Below, in pieces: positions 16,733-24,407 of a DNA stretch of 64,000 bases. Under the pieces are notes generated by a model that did no database searches, was not told the DNA's origin, and saw nothing but the letters and a program-made list of their open reading frames with translations. Position numbers and translations under genes: made by a program. The first letter of the stretch is position 1. The number at the start of each line of letters is the position of its first letter. The DNA comes from PALSA-1316 sp964499365 (GTDB lineage Bacteria; Nitrospirota; Thermodesulfovibrionia; Thermodesulfovibrionales; UBA6898): positions 115,389 to 179,388 of the forward strand of contig CAZCKU010000009.1 in the NCBI GenBank assembly GCA_964499365.1, in the 5' to 3' direction.

Positions 16733-17946
16733 TGGCTGTACGGTCAGGCCCGGAGCGCTTCTCCGCCCTGTCTCACCGCGACTTCCGGCTGTTTCTGACC
16801 GGCCAGACCATATCGCTCTCCGGTACCTGGATGCAGTCTGTGGCGCAGGGGTGGCTCGTCTACAGCCTCACGAAGTCTCCTTTCTATCTCGGCATCGTCG
16901 CCGCCTCGGGTGCGCTGCCGATCATGATCCTGACCCTGGCGGGTGGTGTCATCGCCGACCGCTTTCCGAAGAAGAAACTTCTGCTGCTGACCCAGGCCCT
17001 TTCCATTCTTCCGGCCCTGGCCCTCGGCGTCCTGACCAGCATGGGGATCGCCACCGTCTGGCATATCGCCGTCATCGCTTTTTTTCTCGGGGCGATCAAT
17101 GCCATCGATATCCCGGTGCGCCAGTCGTTCCTGATCGAGATGGTCGGCAAGGGTGACATCGTCAATGCCATTGCGCTGAACTCAGCCGTATTTAACGGGT
17201 CGCGGATCATCGGACCGGTGATAGCCGGGGTGTCGATAGCCTATTTCGGCATCCCTGCCTGCTTCTTTATCAATGCCCTGAGCTTTATCGCCGTGATCAT
17301 AGCCCTGGCGATGATGCAGTCCCCGGGCAGGAGCACCGTGACGTCAGAGGGTGTAATAAGGGATTTCATGAAGGGCATCCGGTTTATCAGGGGCAGGAGA
17401 GAGATTCTCCATGTCATCTCCCTGATCGCCGTCTTCAGCCTCGTCGGCATCCCCTACATCAACCTTATCCCGGTTTTTGCCGGCGAGGTCTATCATGAAG
17501 GCCCCAGGGGGCTGGGGTTCCTCGTCGGTGCCTCAGGCATCGGGGCGCTTACCGCTGCCCTCGGCATCGCCGTGGCCGGGAATATCGGGAACAAGCTCCG
17601 GTTCATGTCCGCGGCAGCCCTCTGCTTTTCTTTCGCGCTGATCGTCTTCTCCCTCACCGGGCTGTTCTGGCTTGCCCTGGTCGTCATCGCAGTCGGCAGC
17701 TGGGGAATGGTCAGCTATCTCGCCTCGGCGAACAGCTTTATCCAGGTCTCGGTGCCGGACGAACTTCGCGGACGGGTCATGAGCGTCTATTCGTTCGTCT
17801 TCCTGGGTATCGTCCCGGTCGGCAACACGCTCATGGGTATCACCGCCGACCTCATCGGCACACGGCAGGCGGTCCTCTGGGGCGGCGGCGTCTGTCTTAT
17901 GTTCTCGGCGCTCTTTTCCCTGAAATACCGCAGGTCATCACCCTGA
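16732..17946 (+). CDS. MFS transporter (EntS-like)
   Basis: A 404-residue, 12-helix major facilitator of the MFS_3/EntS type: FRLFLTGQTISLSGTWMQSVAQGWLVY at the N-terminus, GGVIADRFPKKKLLL in loop 2-3, and PDELRGRVMSVYSFVFLG in the second half. Substrate unknown. Members include siderophore and drug exporters. Its overlap with znuB suggests co-expression with metal uptake; metallophore or drug efflux is possible but unproven. Confidence 0.85.
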   Translation: MAVRSGPERFSALSHRDFRLFLTGQTISLSGTWMQSVAQGWLVYSLTKSPFYLGIVAASGALPIMILTLAGGVIADRFPKKKLLLLTQALSILPALALGVLTSMGIATVWHIAVIAFFLGAINAIDIPVRQSFLIEMVGKGDIVNAIALNSAVFNGSRIIGPVIAGVSIAYFGIPACFFINALSFIAVIIALAMMQSPGRSTVTSEGVIRDFMKGIRFIRGRREILHVISLIAVFSLVGIPYINLIPVFAGEVYHEGPRGLGFLVGASGIGALTAALGIAVAGNIGNKLRFMSAAALCFSFALIVFSLTGLFWLALVVIAVGSWGMVSYLASANSFIQVSVPDELRGRVMSVYSFVFLGIVPVGNTLMGITADLIGTRQAVLWGGGVCLMFSALFSLKYRRSSP

Positions 17947-17992
17947 ACCCGTTCGCAGGACAGACCCTGTCCTGTGGTAAACTTAAGACATC

Positions 17993-18697
17993 ATGAAGAT
18001 CCTCGCGATAGAAACATCAACGATGCTCGGCGGCATTGCAATTGCCGACGACAGCCGCGGCCTGATTGCAGAGGCACGGCTCAACGTCAAGACGACCCAC
18101 TCGGAGAGGCTGATGACGGTTGTCGGACAGGTCGTCGAACAGTCCGGCCTTCAGCTCGCCGAAATCGACATCTTCGCCGTGGCCTCGGGGCCCGGCTCGT
18201 TTACCGGACTGAGGATCGGCCTCAGCACGGTAAAGGGCCTTGCCTATGCCACCGGTCGGCCGATCGTGACCGTGCCCACCCTCGAGGCCTTTGCCTGGAA
18301 TCTCGCCTGGTGCAGATACCCGGTTTGTGTCATGCTCGATGCCCGGCGGGGTGAAGTCTATACCGCCCTGTACCGGTGGGAGGGTCAGACCTTCCTCAGG
18401 GAGATCGGCGAAGCCTCGGTCAACCCCGCAGAACTGCTGGGCCGCCTGGAGGGCACGATCCTCTTTGCCGGGGAAGGTGCTCTTGTCTACCGGGAGCTGA
18501 TCATCTCTGCCCTCGGCAGCCGTGCCGTCTTTGCCCCTCCTGACAAAATGGTCCCCTCCCCTGCAAATGTTGCGATGCTCGGCCTGGCCAGGGCAGCGGC
18601 CGGCACACTGACTGATCCCTTTGGGGCAAGGCCCCTGTATATCAGAAAAGCAGAGGCTGAAGTGAAGCTGGACGAGAAACAGAGAACCGGAGCCTGA
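17993..18697 (+). CDS. tsaB: tRNA t6A synthesis protein TsaB
   Basis: A 234-residue paralogue of TsaD that scaffolds the threonylcarbamoyl transferase complex. Motifs: ILAIETSTMLGGIAI, VASGPGSFTGLRIGLSTVKGL and LDARRGEVYTALY. It precedes rimI (17 bases apart), the usual order. The start ATG lacks a clear Shine-Dalgarno; a -10-like TAAACT at 17978-17983 predicts a leader of only about three bases. Confidence 0.93.
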   Translation: MKILAIETSTMLGGIAIADDSRGLIAEARLNVKTTHSERLMTVVGQVVEQSGLQLAEIDIFAVASGPGSFTGLRIGLSTVKGLAYATGRPIVTVPTLEAFAWNLAWCRYPVCVMLDARRGEVYTALYRWEGQTFLREIGEASVNPAELLGRLEGTILFAGEGALVYRELIISALGSRAVFAPPDKMVPSPANVAMLGLARAAAGTLTDPFGARPLYIRKAEAEVKLDEKQRTGA

Positions 18698-18714
18698 CGG
18701 GCACAGACGAAGAG

Positions 18715-19185
18715 ATGCCACAGAAGACAGACATCTCAGAGATCGTCATCAACCGGATGCGGGAAGAGGATATTCCGGAGGTGCACGCCATCGAGCTGGC
18801 GTCATTCACCGTGCCCTGGTCAGAGCCTCTTTTTGCAGATGAGCTCCGCAATCCGCTTTCCCGGCCGATGGTGGCACGGCACGACGGCAGGATCGCAGGT
18901 TATATCTGCGCAAGCCTTGTCATAGACGAAGGCCACATCCTTGATGTGGCGGTCCATCCCCTGTGGCGGAGACGGGGACTCGGCAGGAGACTGATCACGG
19001 AAACACTGGACCATCTTGCGCGGCAGGGCTGCAGGAGGGTATTCCTTGAGGTCAGGGCCTCGCATGCGGAGGTCATCCGGTTCTATGAGCAGGCAGGGTT
19101 CAGGGTAATCCAGACAAGAAAGTGCTATTATGTATCACCGATCGATGATGCGGTCATCATGGAACTGCGGGTTCCCGGATCCTGA
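18715..19185 (+). CDS. rimI: Ribosomal-protein-alanine N-acetyltransferase
   Basis: A 156-residue GNAT acetyltransferase: INRMREEDIPEVHAIELASF, a beta4 strand with the acetyl-CoA loop (VAVHPLWRRRGLGRRLI, R-x-x-G-x-G/A type) and RFYEQAGFRVIQTRKCYY near the end. RimI acetylates the N-terminus of ribosomal protein S18, and the tsaB-rimI linkage is widespread. Related GNATs cannot be distinguished by motif alone, so the substrate is inferred from context. Confidence 0.88.
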   Translation: MPQKTDISEIVINRMREEDIPEVHAIELASFTVPWSEPLFADELRNPLSRPMVARHDGRIAGYICASLVIDEGHILDVAVHPLWRRRGLGRRLITETLDHLARQGCRRVFLEVRASHAEVIRFYEQAGFRVIQTRKCYYVSPIDDAVIMELRVPGS

Positions 19186-19247
19186 CACCGATGGCCGAAG
19201 AGGGAGAAGGCACATGATTACTATCTGCACCACAAGGGGGAACAGGC

Positions 19248-19763
19248 ATGACGTCGCTCTGGGCTAATATCTTTAAACCCCGGGAGGATTCCCATGATTC
19301 GATCGCATCGGTCCTCAGGAGGATCCCGGTCTTCGAAGGTCTCGATGCCCGTGACCTCCTGCAGATCGAAAAGATACTCCATGAACGGGAATACCGGTCC
19401 GACGAGCGTATCTTTCTCCAGGGCGACCCGGGCCTCGGCATGTATATCATCATCGAAGGGAGTATCGAGATCGTGACGGAGCCGGAGCATCACCTCCTGA
19501 CCGTGCTGCATGACGGCGAGTTCTTCGGCGAACTGGCTCTCCTGGACGAGTCTCCCCGCACAGCGACCGCGATTGCGCAATCACCCTGCCGGCTCCTCTG
19601 TCTGGTACAGTCTGACCTCTATGACCTCATAGACCGCAACCCGAGACTGGGGGTCAAGATCCTGGTGCAGCTCGCTCGCACGATCGGGGAGAGACTGAAG
19701 AAGACAAATGAATATGTGTATGAGCTGAAAAAAGACAGAGAGGGCCTCATCGTCGATGGATAA
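19248..19763 (+). CDS. Cyclic nucleotide-binding domain protein
   Basis: A 171-residue protein with a single cNMP-binding domain (~residues 25-135): FLQGDPGLGMYIIIEGSIEIV and the phosphate-binding cassette GEFFGELALLDESPRTATA, which keeps the Glu and Arg that bind cyclic nucleotide. The C-terminal helices (ARTIGERLKKTNEYVYELKKD) resemble the dimerisation helix of CRP but no helix-turn-helix follows, so it is unlikely to bind DNA. Its end overlaps the AI-2E-family permease by eight bases, suggesting it regulates or accompanies that transporter. GGGGGAA precedes the start. Confidence 0.85.
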   Translation: MTSLWANIFKPREDSHDSIASVLRRIPVFEGLDARDLLQIEKILHEREYRSDERIFLQGDPGLGMYIIIEGSIEIVTEPEHHLLTVLHDGEFFGELALLDESPRTATAIAQSPCRLLCLVQSDLYDLIDRNPRLGVKILVQLARTIGERLKKTNEYVYELKKDREGLIVDG

Positions 19764-20793
19764 TTCGGCAGGCCGCTGGCTGCGGATACTGTTTGCCCTG
19801 GGGCTCCTCGTCGCCCTTTACTTTCTCATGTCGGCGATCGCCGACCTCGTCAAGATCGTCATCATATCATCCCTGCTGGCCTATATCATGGACCCCCTGG
19901 CTGTCATGCTTGAGGCGCGGGGTCTGGGCCGCGGGACAGCGACGCTCATCATATTTGTCTTCGTCTGCGCCCTGCTCTCGGTCATGCTCATCGTGCTGCT
20001 GCCGGTCCTCACGGACCAGCTCGATGCCCTGCAGACAGGGCTTACACCTGATCAGGTTGCGGGCAATATCAACCGGATTGACCAGCTGATCTCGCGGAAG
20101 CTCGCGTTCCTGGGAATCGACAACCTTGATCTGTCGGGGAAACTCGAGAAGATGCTGTCAGGCTTCAGCGAATGGATCGTCTCCCACCTGCTTGATGTCG
20201 TCAGTCTTGTCACCCACCTGGTCTTGATCCCGTTCATGGTGTTCTTTCTCCTGAAAGACGGCAGGGAGATGAAGAGGCAGCTGGTACGGATAATTCCGAA
20301 CCGCTATTTCGAATTCTCGATGAACCTGCTCTCGAAGATGGACTGGCAGCTCGGGAGGTATCTGCGCGGACAGTTCCTCGATGCGCTGATCTTCGGCATC
20401 CTCTCGATCTGCGCCCTCTGGTTCCTGGGGGTAAAATATTTCCTGCTGATCGGCATTTTCGCCGGCCTCGCAAATCTCATCCCGTTCCTCGGTCCGATCG
20501 CAGGGGCGACACCGGCGATCATCGTCTCGATCATCGACACCGGGGGCCTGGCCCTGGCGGGTTCAGTTATCATGGCCTTCGTGGTGATGAAGTTGATCGA
20601 CGACACGATCATCCAGCCGGTCGTCGTTGCCCGGAGCGTCAACATGCACCCGCTCCTTGTCCTGCTGGCTGTCATCGTCGGCGGCAAGTTCTTCGGCATC
20701 CTCGGCATGCTCCTGTCGGTGCCGGCAACCGGATTCGCAAAGGTCGCGATCCATGAGAGCATCGAAAACTTCCGCAGATACCGCCTGACGTAG
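19756..20793 (+). CDS. AI-2E family transporter (UPF0118)
   Basis: A 345-residue polytopic membrane protein of the AI-2E exporter family (TqsA/YdiK/PerM type). It shows VKIVIISSLLAYIMDPLAVMLEARG, the GLANLIPFLGPIAGATPAIIVS motif, and DDTIIQPVVVARSVNMHPLLV near the C-terminus. The family includes autoinducer-2 exporters and sodium/proton antiporters, so the substrate is open. The overlap with the preceding cNMP-binding gene is unusual for this family. Confidence 0.88.
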   Translation: MDNSAGRWLRILFALGLLVALYFLMSAIADLVKIVIISSLLAYIMDPLAVMLEARGLGRGTATLIIFVFVCALLSVMLIVLLPVLTDQLDALQTGLTPDQVAGNINRIDQLISRKLAFLGIDNLDLSGKLEKMLSGFSEWIVSHLLDVVSLVTHLVLIPFMVFFLLKDGREMKRQLVRIIPNRYFEFSMNLLSKMDWQLGRYLRGQFLDALIFGILSICALWFLGVKYFLLIGIFAGLANLIPFLGPIAGATPAIIVSIIDTGGLALAGSVIMAFVVMKLIDDTIIQPVVVARSVNMHPLLVLLAVIVGGKFFGILGMLLSVPATGFAKVAIHESIENFRRYRLT

Positions 20794-20801
20794 GGAGCAG
20801 G

Positions 20802-20987
20802 CTATCGCAGGTAAATCCTGGCCCCTTCCTGCAGCGTACCGTCAAGGCCTGTTTCATTCCCCCATTCGTCGTACACCTTCTTGCCGGCCTCAACCTCACC
20901 GATCAGACCTGCCGTCAGCAGCGCATGCCGGACGGTTGTCATCGGTGGATACAGGGACACCGGGCAGTCATTCACCGAGACATTCAT
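20802..20987 (-). CDS. Small beta-grasp-like protein
   Basis: A 61-residue protein starting at ATG 20987 and overlapping the 5'-nucleotidase stop by one base (TGATG), so likely translated by coupling. The pattern VSVNDCPVSLYPPMTTVRHAL, then KKVYDEWGNETGLDGTLQEG ending in ARIYLR resembles small ubiquitin-like (ThiS/MoaD-type) beta-grasp proteins. It lacks a C-terminal Gly-Gly, so it would not be a sulfur carrier. Function unknown. A longer frame upstream reads inside the neighbouring gene and is rejected. Confidence 0.68.
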   Translation of the reverse strand: MNVSVNDCPVSLYPPMTTVRHALLTAGLIGEVEAGKKVYDEWGNETGLDGTLQEGARIYLR

Positions 20988-22528
20988 CAGTCGTTCACCT
21001 CCCTGATCCGGCCCTCGACAATCGGGGATACCTGCTTCACCTCCCTGATGTAATCGATGATCACATCCCGCTCCCATTTGCCGGAATTACTGTAGACGAG
21101 TTTTTCGCCCTTCAGCGTACCGCCGACATTCGTAAAGTCCTTCGAGGCCATCACCGCCTCACCAAAAGCCTTATAACCGTCTCCTCCGGCCGCCAGAAAA
21201 TCATCGGTGGCAACGGTGTATTCGCGGTCTGCCTCGGCCGGCCGGCCGGCAATGATCAGCTCCCTGATCCGCGCCCCGACAGCTGCGGTCCGGGAGTAGG
21301 AAAAGGATATGCCCGAGACCTGGGGGAAACGTCCGGCCCCGTCCTCGATTGCCGAGAGTCCATGCTCCAACGCCTCCCGGATCTGACGGCCGGTGAGTCT
21401 CACCCCGACAATATAGTTGTTAAACGGAGATACAGCGTAGACATGCTTCATCTGTATCCTGCCTTTCTTGATACTCGTCCTGATACTGCCGCCGCCGATA
21501 ATCGCTGCATCGGCCTGCGCCGTCTGCCTCATGATATCGGCGATAAGATTACCGAGGTTCGTCTCACGGCTGCGCACATGCTCGCCGTCGAGGTCGGTCA
21601 GTGCAACGCCCACCTCCTCGTCAAGGACTGCATCCACCTTTTCGCTGTATTTCCTGACAAGCCTGCCGACAGCGGTATCCGGCATCTCCGGTGACGGACT
21701 GATCCCGATAAGCCTTCCGTCAGCCCTGACCACCTTCCTGTCCTCGATATGCAGGTCAAGCCGCCCAAGTGCCTTGCCATGTTCCCAGGCCTGGACAATG
21801 ACCGTATTGTTGATCACGACAGGCGAAAGAACCTTCGTATGCGAATGGCCGCCGATGATCGCCGTCAGGCCGCTTACGTTCGAAGCGAGCTCCCTGTCCG
21901 CAGTATGCCCTATATGTGAGAGGAGGACGACGATGTCAGCCTTTCCCCTGAGGAGCTCAAGACAACGCTCGACGGTCCGCGCAACCGGATGGAACTGGAG
22001 GCCTGCGACATTTCTCGGGTGGGTCGTGACCGGCACGTCCTCGGTGACAACACCGACCAGCGCTATACGAACACCCGAGATTTCGCGGATTGTGTAGGGT
22101 TTGAGCAGGTCCAGGCCTTCGACATTCGCTGCGAGGACAGGAAAACGGGCCGCCTCTATCCTCTTGCGGAGCACCCCGGTCCCGAAGTCGAACTCGTGGT
22201 TGCCGAGTGCCATGGCGTCGAACCGCATCTCATTCATCAGTTCAATGACCGATTCTCCGAGAAAAAGGTTTGCCCAGTTGTTCCCCTGTATCATGTCCCC
22301 GGAAGCAACCAACAGTGTCGGCCCCTGGGCCCTGATCTTGTCGACCTCGGCAGCGAGCGAAGCAATACCGCCCAAGAGTTCCTCTGATCCGAAGGGCTTA
22401 TAGGGTTCCGCAAAACCATGGAAGTCATTGACATGCAGGATACTGACAACCTTCTGCTCCCCGGCAGCGGTACCGGCCGACAGCAGCAGAAGAACATGAA
22501 ATAAAACAGATACGGCATACCGTCTCAT
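20987..22528 (-). CDS. Periplasmic 5'-nucleotidase / 2',3'-cyclic phosphodiesterase family
   Basis: A 513-residue secreted enzyme with a signal peptide (RRYAVSVLFHVLLLLSAGTAAG). The metallophosphoesterase domain has HVNDFHGF, GDMIQGN, GNHEFDFG and GGHSHT, all dimetal ligands. The C-terminal 5'-nucleotidase domain binds the nucleoside (NYIVGVRLTGRQIREALEHG). It probably scavenges phosphate from extracellular nucleotides. The frame opens at 22606, but ATG 22528 has AAGGAG seven bases upstream and gives a clean signal peptide. Confidence 0.9.
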   Translation of the reverse strand: MRRYAVSVLFHVLLLLSAGTAAGEQKVVSILHVNDFHGFAEPYKPFGSEELLGGIASLAAEVDKIRAQGPTLLVASGDMIQGNNWANLFLGESVIELMNEMRFDAMALGNHEFDFGTGVLRKRIEAARFPVLAANVEGLDLLKPYTIREISGVRIALVGVVTEDVPVTTHPRNVAGLQFHPVARTVERCLELLRGKADIVVLLSHIGHTADRELASNVSGLTAIIGGHSHTKVLSPVVINNTVIVQAWEHGKALGRLDLHIEDRKVVRADGRLIGISPSPEMPDTAVGRLVRKYSEKVDAVLDEEVGVALTDLDGEHVRSRETNLGNLIADIMRQTAQADAAIIGGGSIRTSIKKGRIQMKHVYAVSPFNNYIVGVRLTGRQIREALEHGLSAIEDGAGRFPQVSGISFSYSRTAAVGARIRELIIAGRPAEADREYTVATDDFLAAGGDGYKAFGEAVMASKDFTNVGGTLKGEKLVYSNSGKWERDVIIDYIREVKQVSPIVEGRIREVND

Positions 22529-22721
22529 AAGGACTCCTTGACCTGATTTGTGCTGTCTTATGATACCATGCCGGAATGGCTGACAAGAACCGCGAACAGT
22601 CTTCATGGCACATATGGCATGAGATCAAGGCGCATAACGAATGAGACAGGCAGCAGAAACATATCAGAGAGATGACCAGGTCACTTTCACGGGTTTGGGT
22701 TGTTTATTCCCTGACAAGAAA

Positions 22722-22751
22722 TTGACTTGCCCTGTTTTATAGAGTTAACAT
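22722..22751 (+). promoter_or_regulatory. Putative promoter of the FmdB-like gene
   Basis: TTGACT (22722-22727), 18-base spacer, TAACAT (22746-22751). About 15 bases of leader then carry the GGAGGTG ribosome-binding site. It lies in the 244-base divergent gap with the 5'-nucleotidase. Confidence 0.45.
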
Positions 22752-22772
22752 ACTGATTATTTGGAGGTGTCT

Positions 22773-22991
22773 ATGCCTATCTATGAATATATATGCAATG
22801 CCTGCGGCGAGAAATTCTCACTCCTGCAGAGTTACAGCGCAGCGGGTGACGGTGCTGCATGCACGAAATGCGCCTCGAAGGAGACCCGGAAGATCATCTC
22901 GGCCTTCTGCTGCGCAGGGTCTGACTCGGGTGCCGATATGGGAGGGGGATGTTCTTCCTCCGGCCACTCTCACGGTGGTGGCGGCGGCTGA
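22773..22991 (+). CDS. FmdB-family zinc ribbon protein
   Basis: A 72-residue protein of the FmdB/CxxC_CXXC_SSSS family: PIYEYICNACGEKFSLLQ then CTKCASKETRKIIS give a four-cysteine zinc ribbon. The tail is Cys/Ser/His/Gly-rich (GGGCSSSGHSHGGGGG) and may bind metal. ATG 22773 follows GGAGGTG; a TTG-initiated frame four codons earlier is not preferred. Role unknown (regulatory protein label in the family is weakly supported). Confidence 0.85.
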   Translation: MPIYEYICNACGEKFSLLQSYSAAGDGAACTKCASKETRKIISAFCCAGSDSGADMGGGCSSSGHSHGGGGG

Positions 22992-23044
22992 GGGGTGTCA
23001 CGCTGCTGAACCGTGCGTTCGGCGTAAGAATACAACAAAAAGTC

Positions 23045-23073
23045 TTGACTTTTTCATTAGTTAGAAATAAAAT
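23045..23073 (+). promoter_or_regulatory. Sigma70-type promoter of the receiver gene at 23103
   Basis: TTGACT (23045-23050) and TAAAAT (23068-23073) are separated by exactly 17 bases, inside an AT-rich block. Start predicted near 23080, with GAGGTGAGG before the ATG. Confidence 0.7.
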
Positions 23074-23102
23074 TTTGCAAACTACTCTCAATGAGGTGAG
23101 GC

Positions 23103-24332
23103 ATGGCTCGCAGGCTATTACTGGCAGATGACAGCATAACGATCCAAAAGGTTGTTGAACTCGTATTAGCCGAAGAGGATTTTGAAATAAAGTCGGTGAG
23201 TAATGGCGAAGACGCATTGAACCTCGTCGAAGTCTTTAATCCTGAGATCGTGCTTGCCGATATCGAAATGCCGAAATTGAACGGCTACCAGCTCTGCGAA
23301 AAGATCAAAACCAACCCGCGGACCGCGTCAGTGCCTGTCATTCTTCTGGCCGGTGCCTTTGAACCTATCGACAGCGAACTGGCCCGCAAGGTCGGTGCGG
23401 ACGATTCCGTGATCAAGCCCTTTGAGTCCCAGGAACTGATCAGCAAGATCAACGCCGTCCTGACGATGGGCGCTGGAACCGAATTCGGGGCAGAGACCGA
23501 GGCATTCGCCGAACCTCTTGACGAGGCGCTGGATCTGGGCGAGGAGATCGAGACCGCTATTCAGCCGGAACCCGCTGAACTGGCAGAGCCGGCAGAGGCA
23601 GCAGTCGAAGAAGATCTCTGGGCGATGGAAGACCTGACCGAGGTTCCTGACGCCTTCGCTGCAGAGGCACTGACTGAAGAGGATACCTTCACCGCCGAGG
23701 CTTTCGCCGAGGTAGAGGTTGAAGAGGCCCCGGTTGAACTGCCGAAAGAGAAGCCTCCTGTTGCCCCTGTAATCACACCGGCAGAACCGGCACCCGCACC
23801 GGTACAAACGCCAACCCCGATGCAGGCTCCGGCCCCGATGCAGGCTCCGGCCCCGATTCCGGCCCCGATTCCGGCAATGGGCTCGGCAGCTGAGGGCTTT
23901 ACCCGTGAAATCTCTCTCCCCTCGAAAGAGGAGGTGCTTGCCATGATCGACAGAAAGGTGGATGAACGGGTCGCAGCGTTGTTCGGGTCCCTGCAGCAGT
24001 CGGTCAATCAGTCCGTGGGCCAATCACTGAGTCAGTCACTCAGTCAATCAATCGAACAGACAATTACCCGAACGGTCCAGCAGAGACTTGATCAGCAACT
24101 CGACCTGAAGGATGCCCTCCTGGCAGCGGTTGCTCCGATGATGAAGGACTCGATCGAAAAGATTCTGTGGGAGATGGCACCGGAACTCGTCGAGAAGGTG
24201 ACGAAGGAGACGATAAAAGGGGCATTTTCATCCATCACAACCGAGGTAGAAAAGGTCCTCTGGGAAACGGTGCCCGAGCTTGCGGGCTCCATGATATCAA
24301 AAGAAATCGAGAAGATTAAAGCATCCTTCTAG
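23103..24332 (+). CDS. Receiver-domain protein with low-complexity linker and helical tail
   Basis: A 409-residue protein. Residues 1-120 form a receiver domain (ADDSITIQKVVELVL; phosphoacceptor D53 in LADIEMPKLNG; Lys in VIKPFES). The conserved Thr/Ser of beta4 is replaced: PVILLAGAFEP. Residues ~125-255 are an acidic then Pro/Ala-rich linker with tandem APMQAP repeats. A C-terminal helical part (~270-409) has Gln/Ser repeats and two related LWE-x-(A/V)PEL units. No DNA-binding domain is visible. Similar proteins are common in Nitrospirota and Geobacter-like genomes, function unknown. A terminator follows the gene. Confidence 0.82.
   Translation: MARRLLLADDSITIQKVVELVLAEEDFEIKSVSNGEDALNLVEVFNPEIVLADIEMPKLNGYQLCEKIKTNPRTASVPVILLAGAFEPIDSELARKVGADDSVIKPFESQELISKINAVLTMGAGTEFGAETEAFAEPLDEALDLGEEIETAIQPEPAELAEPAEAAVEEDLWAMEDLTEVPDAFAAEALTEEDTFTAEAFAEVEVEEAPVELPKEKPPVAPVITPAEPAPAPVQTPTPMQAPAPMQAPAPIPAPIPAMGSAAEGFTREISLPSKEEVLAMIDRKVDERVAALFGSLQQSVNQSVGQSLSQSLSQSIEQTITRTVQQRLDQQLDLKDALLAAVAPMMKDSIEKILWEMAPELVEKVTKETIKGAFSSITTEVEKVLWETVPELAGSMISKEIEKIKASF
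23816..23878 (+). repeat. Tandem 18-base repeat inside the linker of the receiver gene
   Basis: About three and a half copies of CCCCGATGCAGGCTCCGG and shorter derivatives (CCCCGATTCCGG) encode Pro-Met-Gln-Ala-Pro-Ala units. Such repeats can change copy number by slippage. Confidence 0.75.
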
Positions 24333-24357
24333 AATACAGGAGAATTTTCATAAGCGG

Positions 24358-24392
24358 CGGGGAAATGGCAGGGCCCATTCCCCGTCTTTTAT
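24358..24392 (+). terminator. Rho-independent terminator after the receiver gene
   Basis: The stem CGGGGAA-TGG (24359-24369) pairs with CCATTCCCCG (24376-24385), with one bulged A. The TCTTTTATT tract follows. It ends only 16 bases before valS. Confidence 0.75.
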
Positions 24393-24407
24393 TGTTATGA
24401 CAAAACT

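Noticed and set aside
23816..24060. Repeated short units that might be taken for a CRISPR array
   Set aside because: They are in-frame protein repeats without spacers of constant length; no cas genes in the window.
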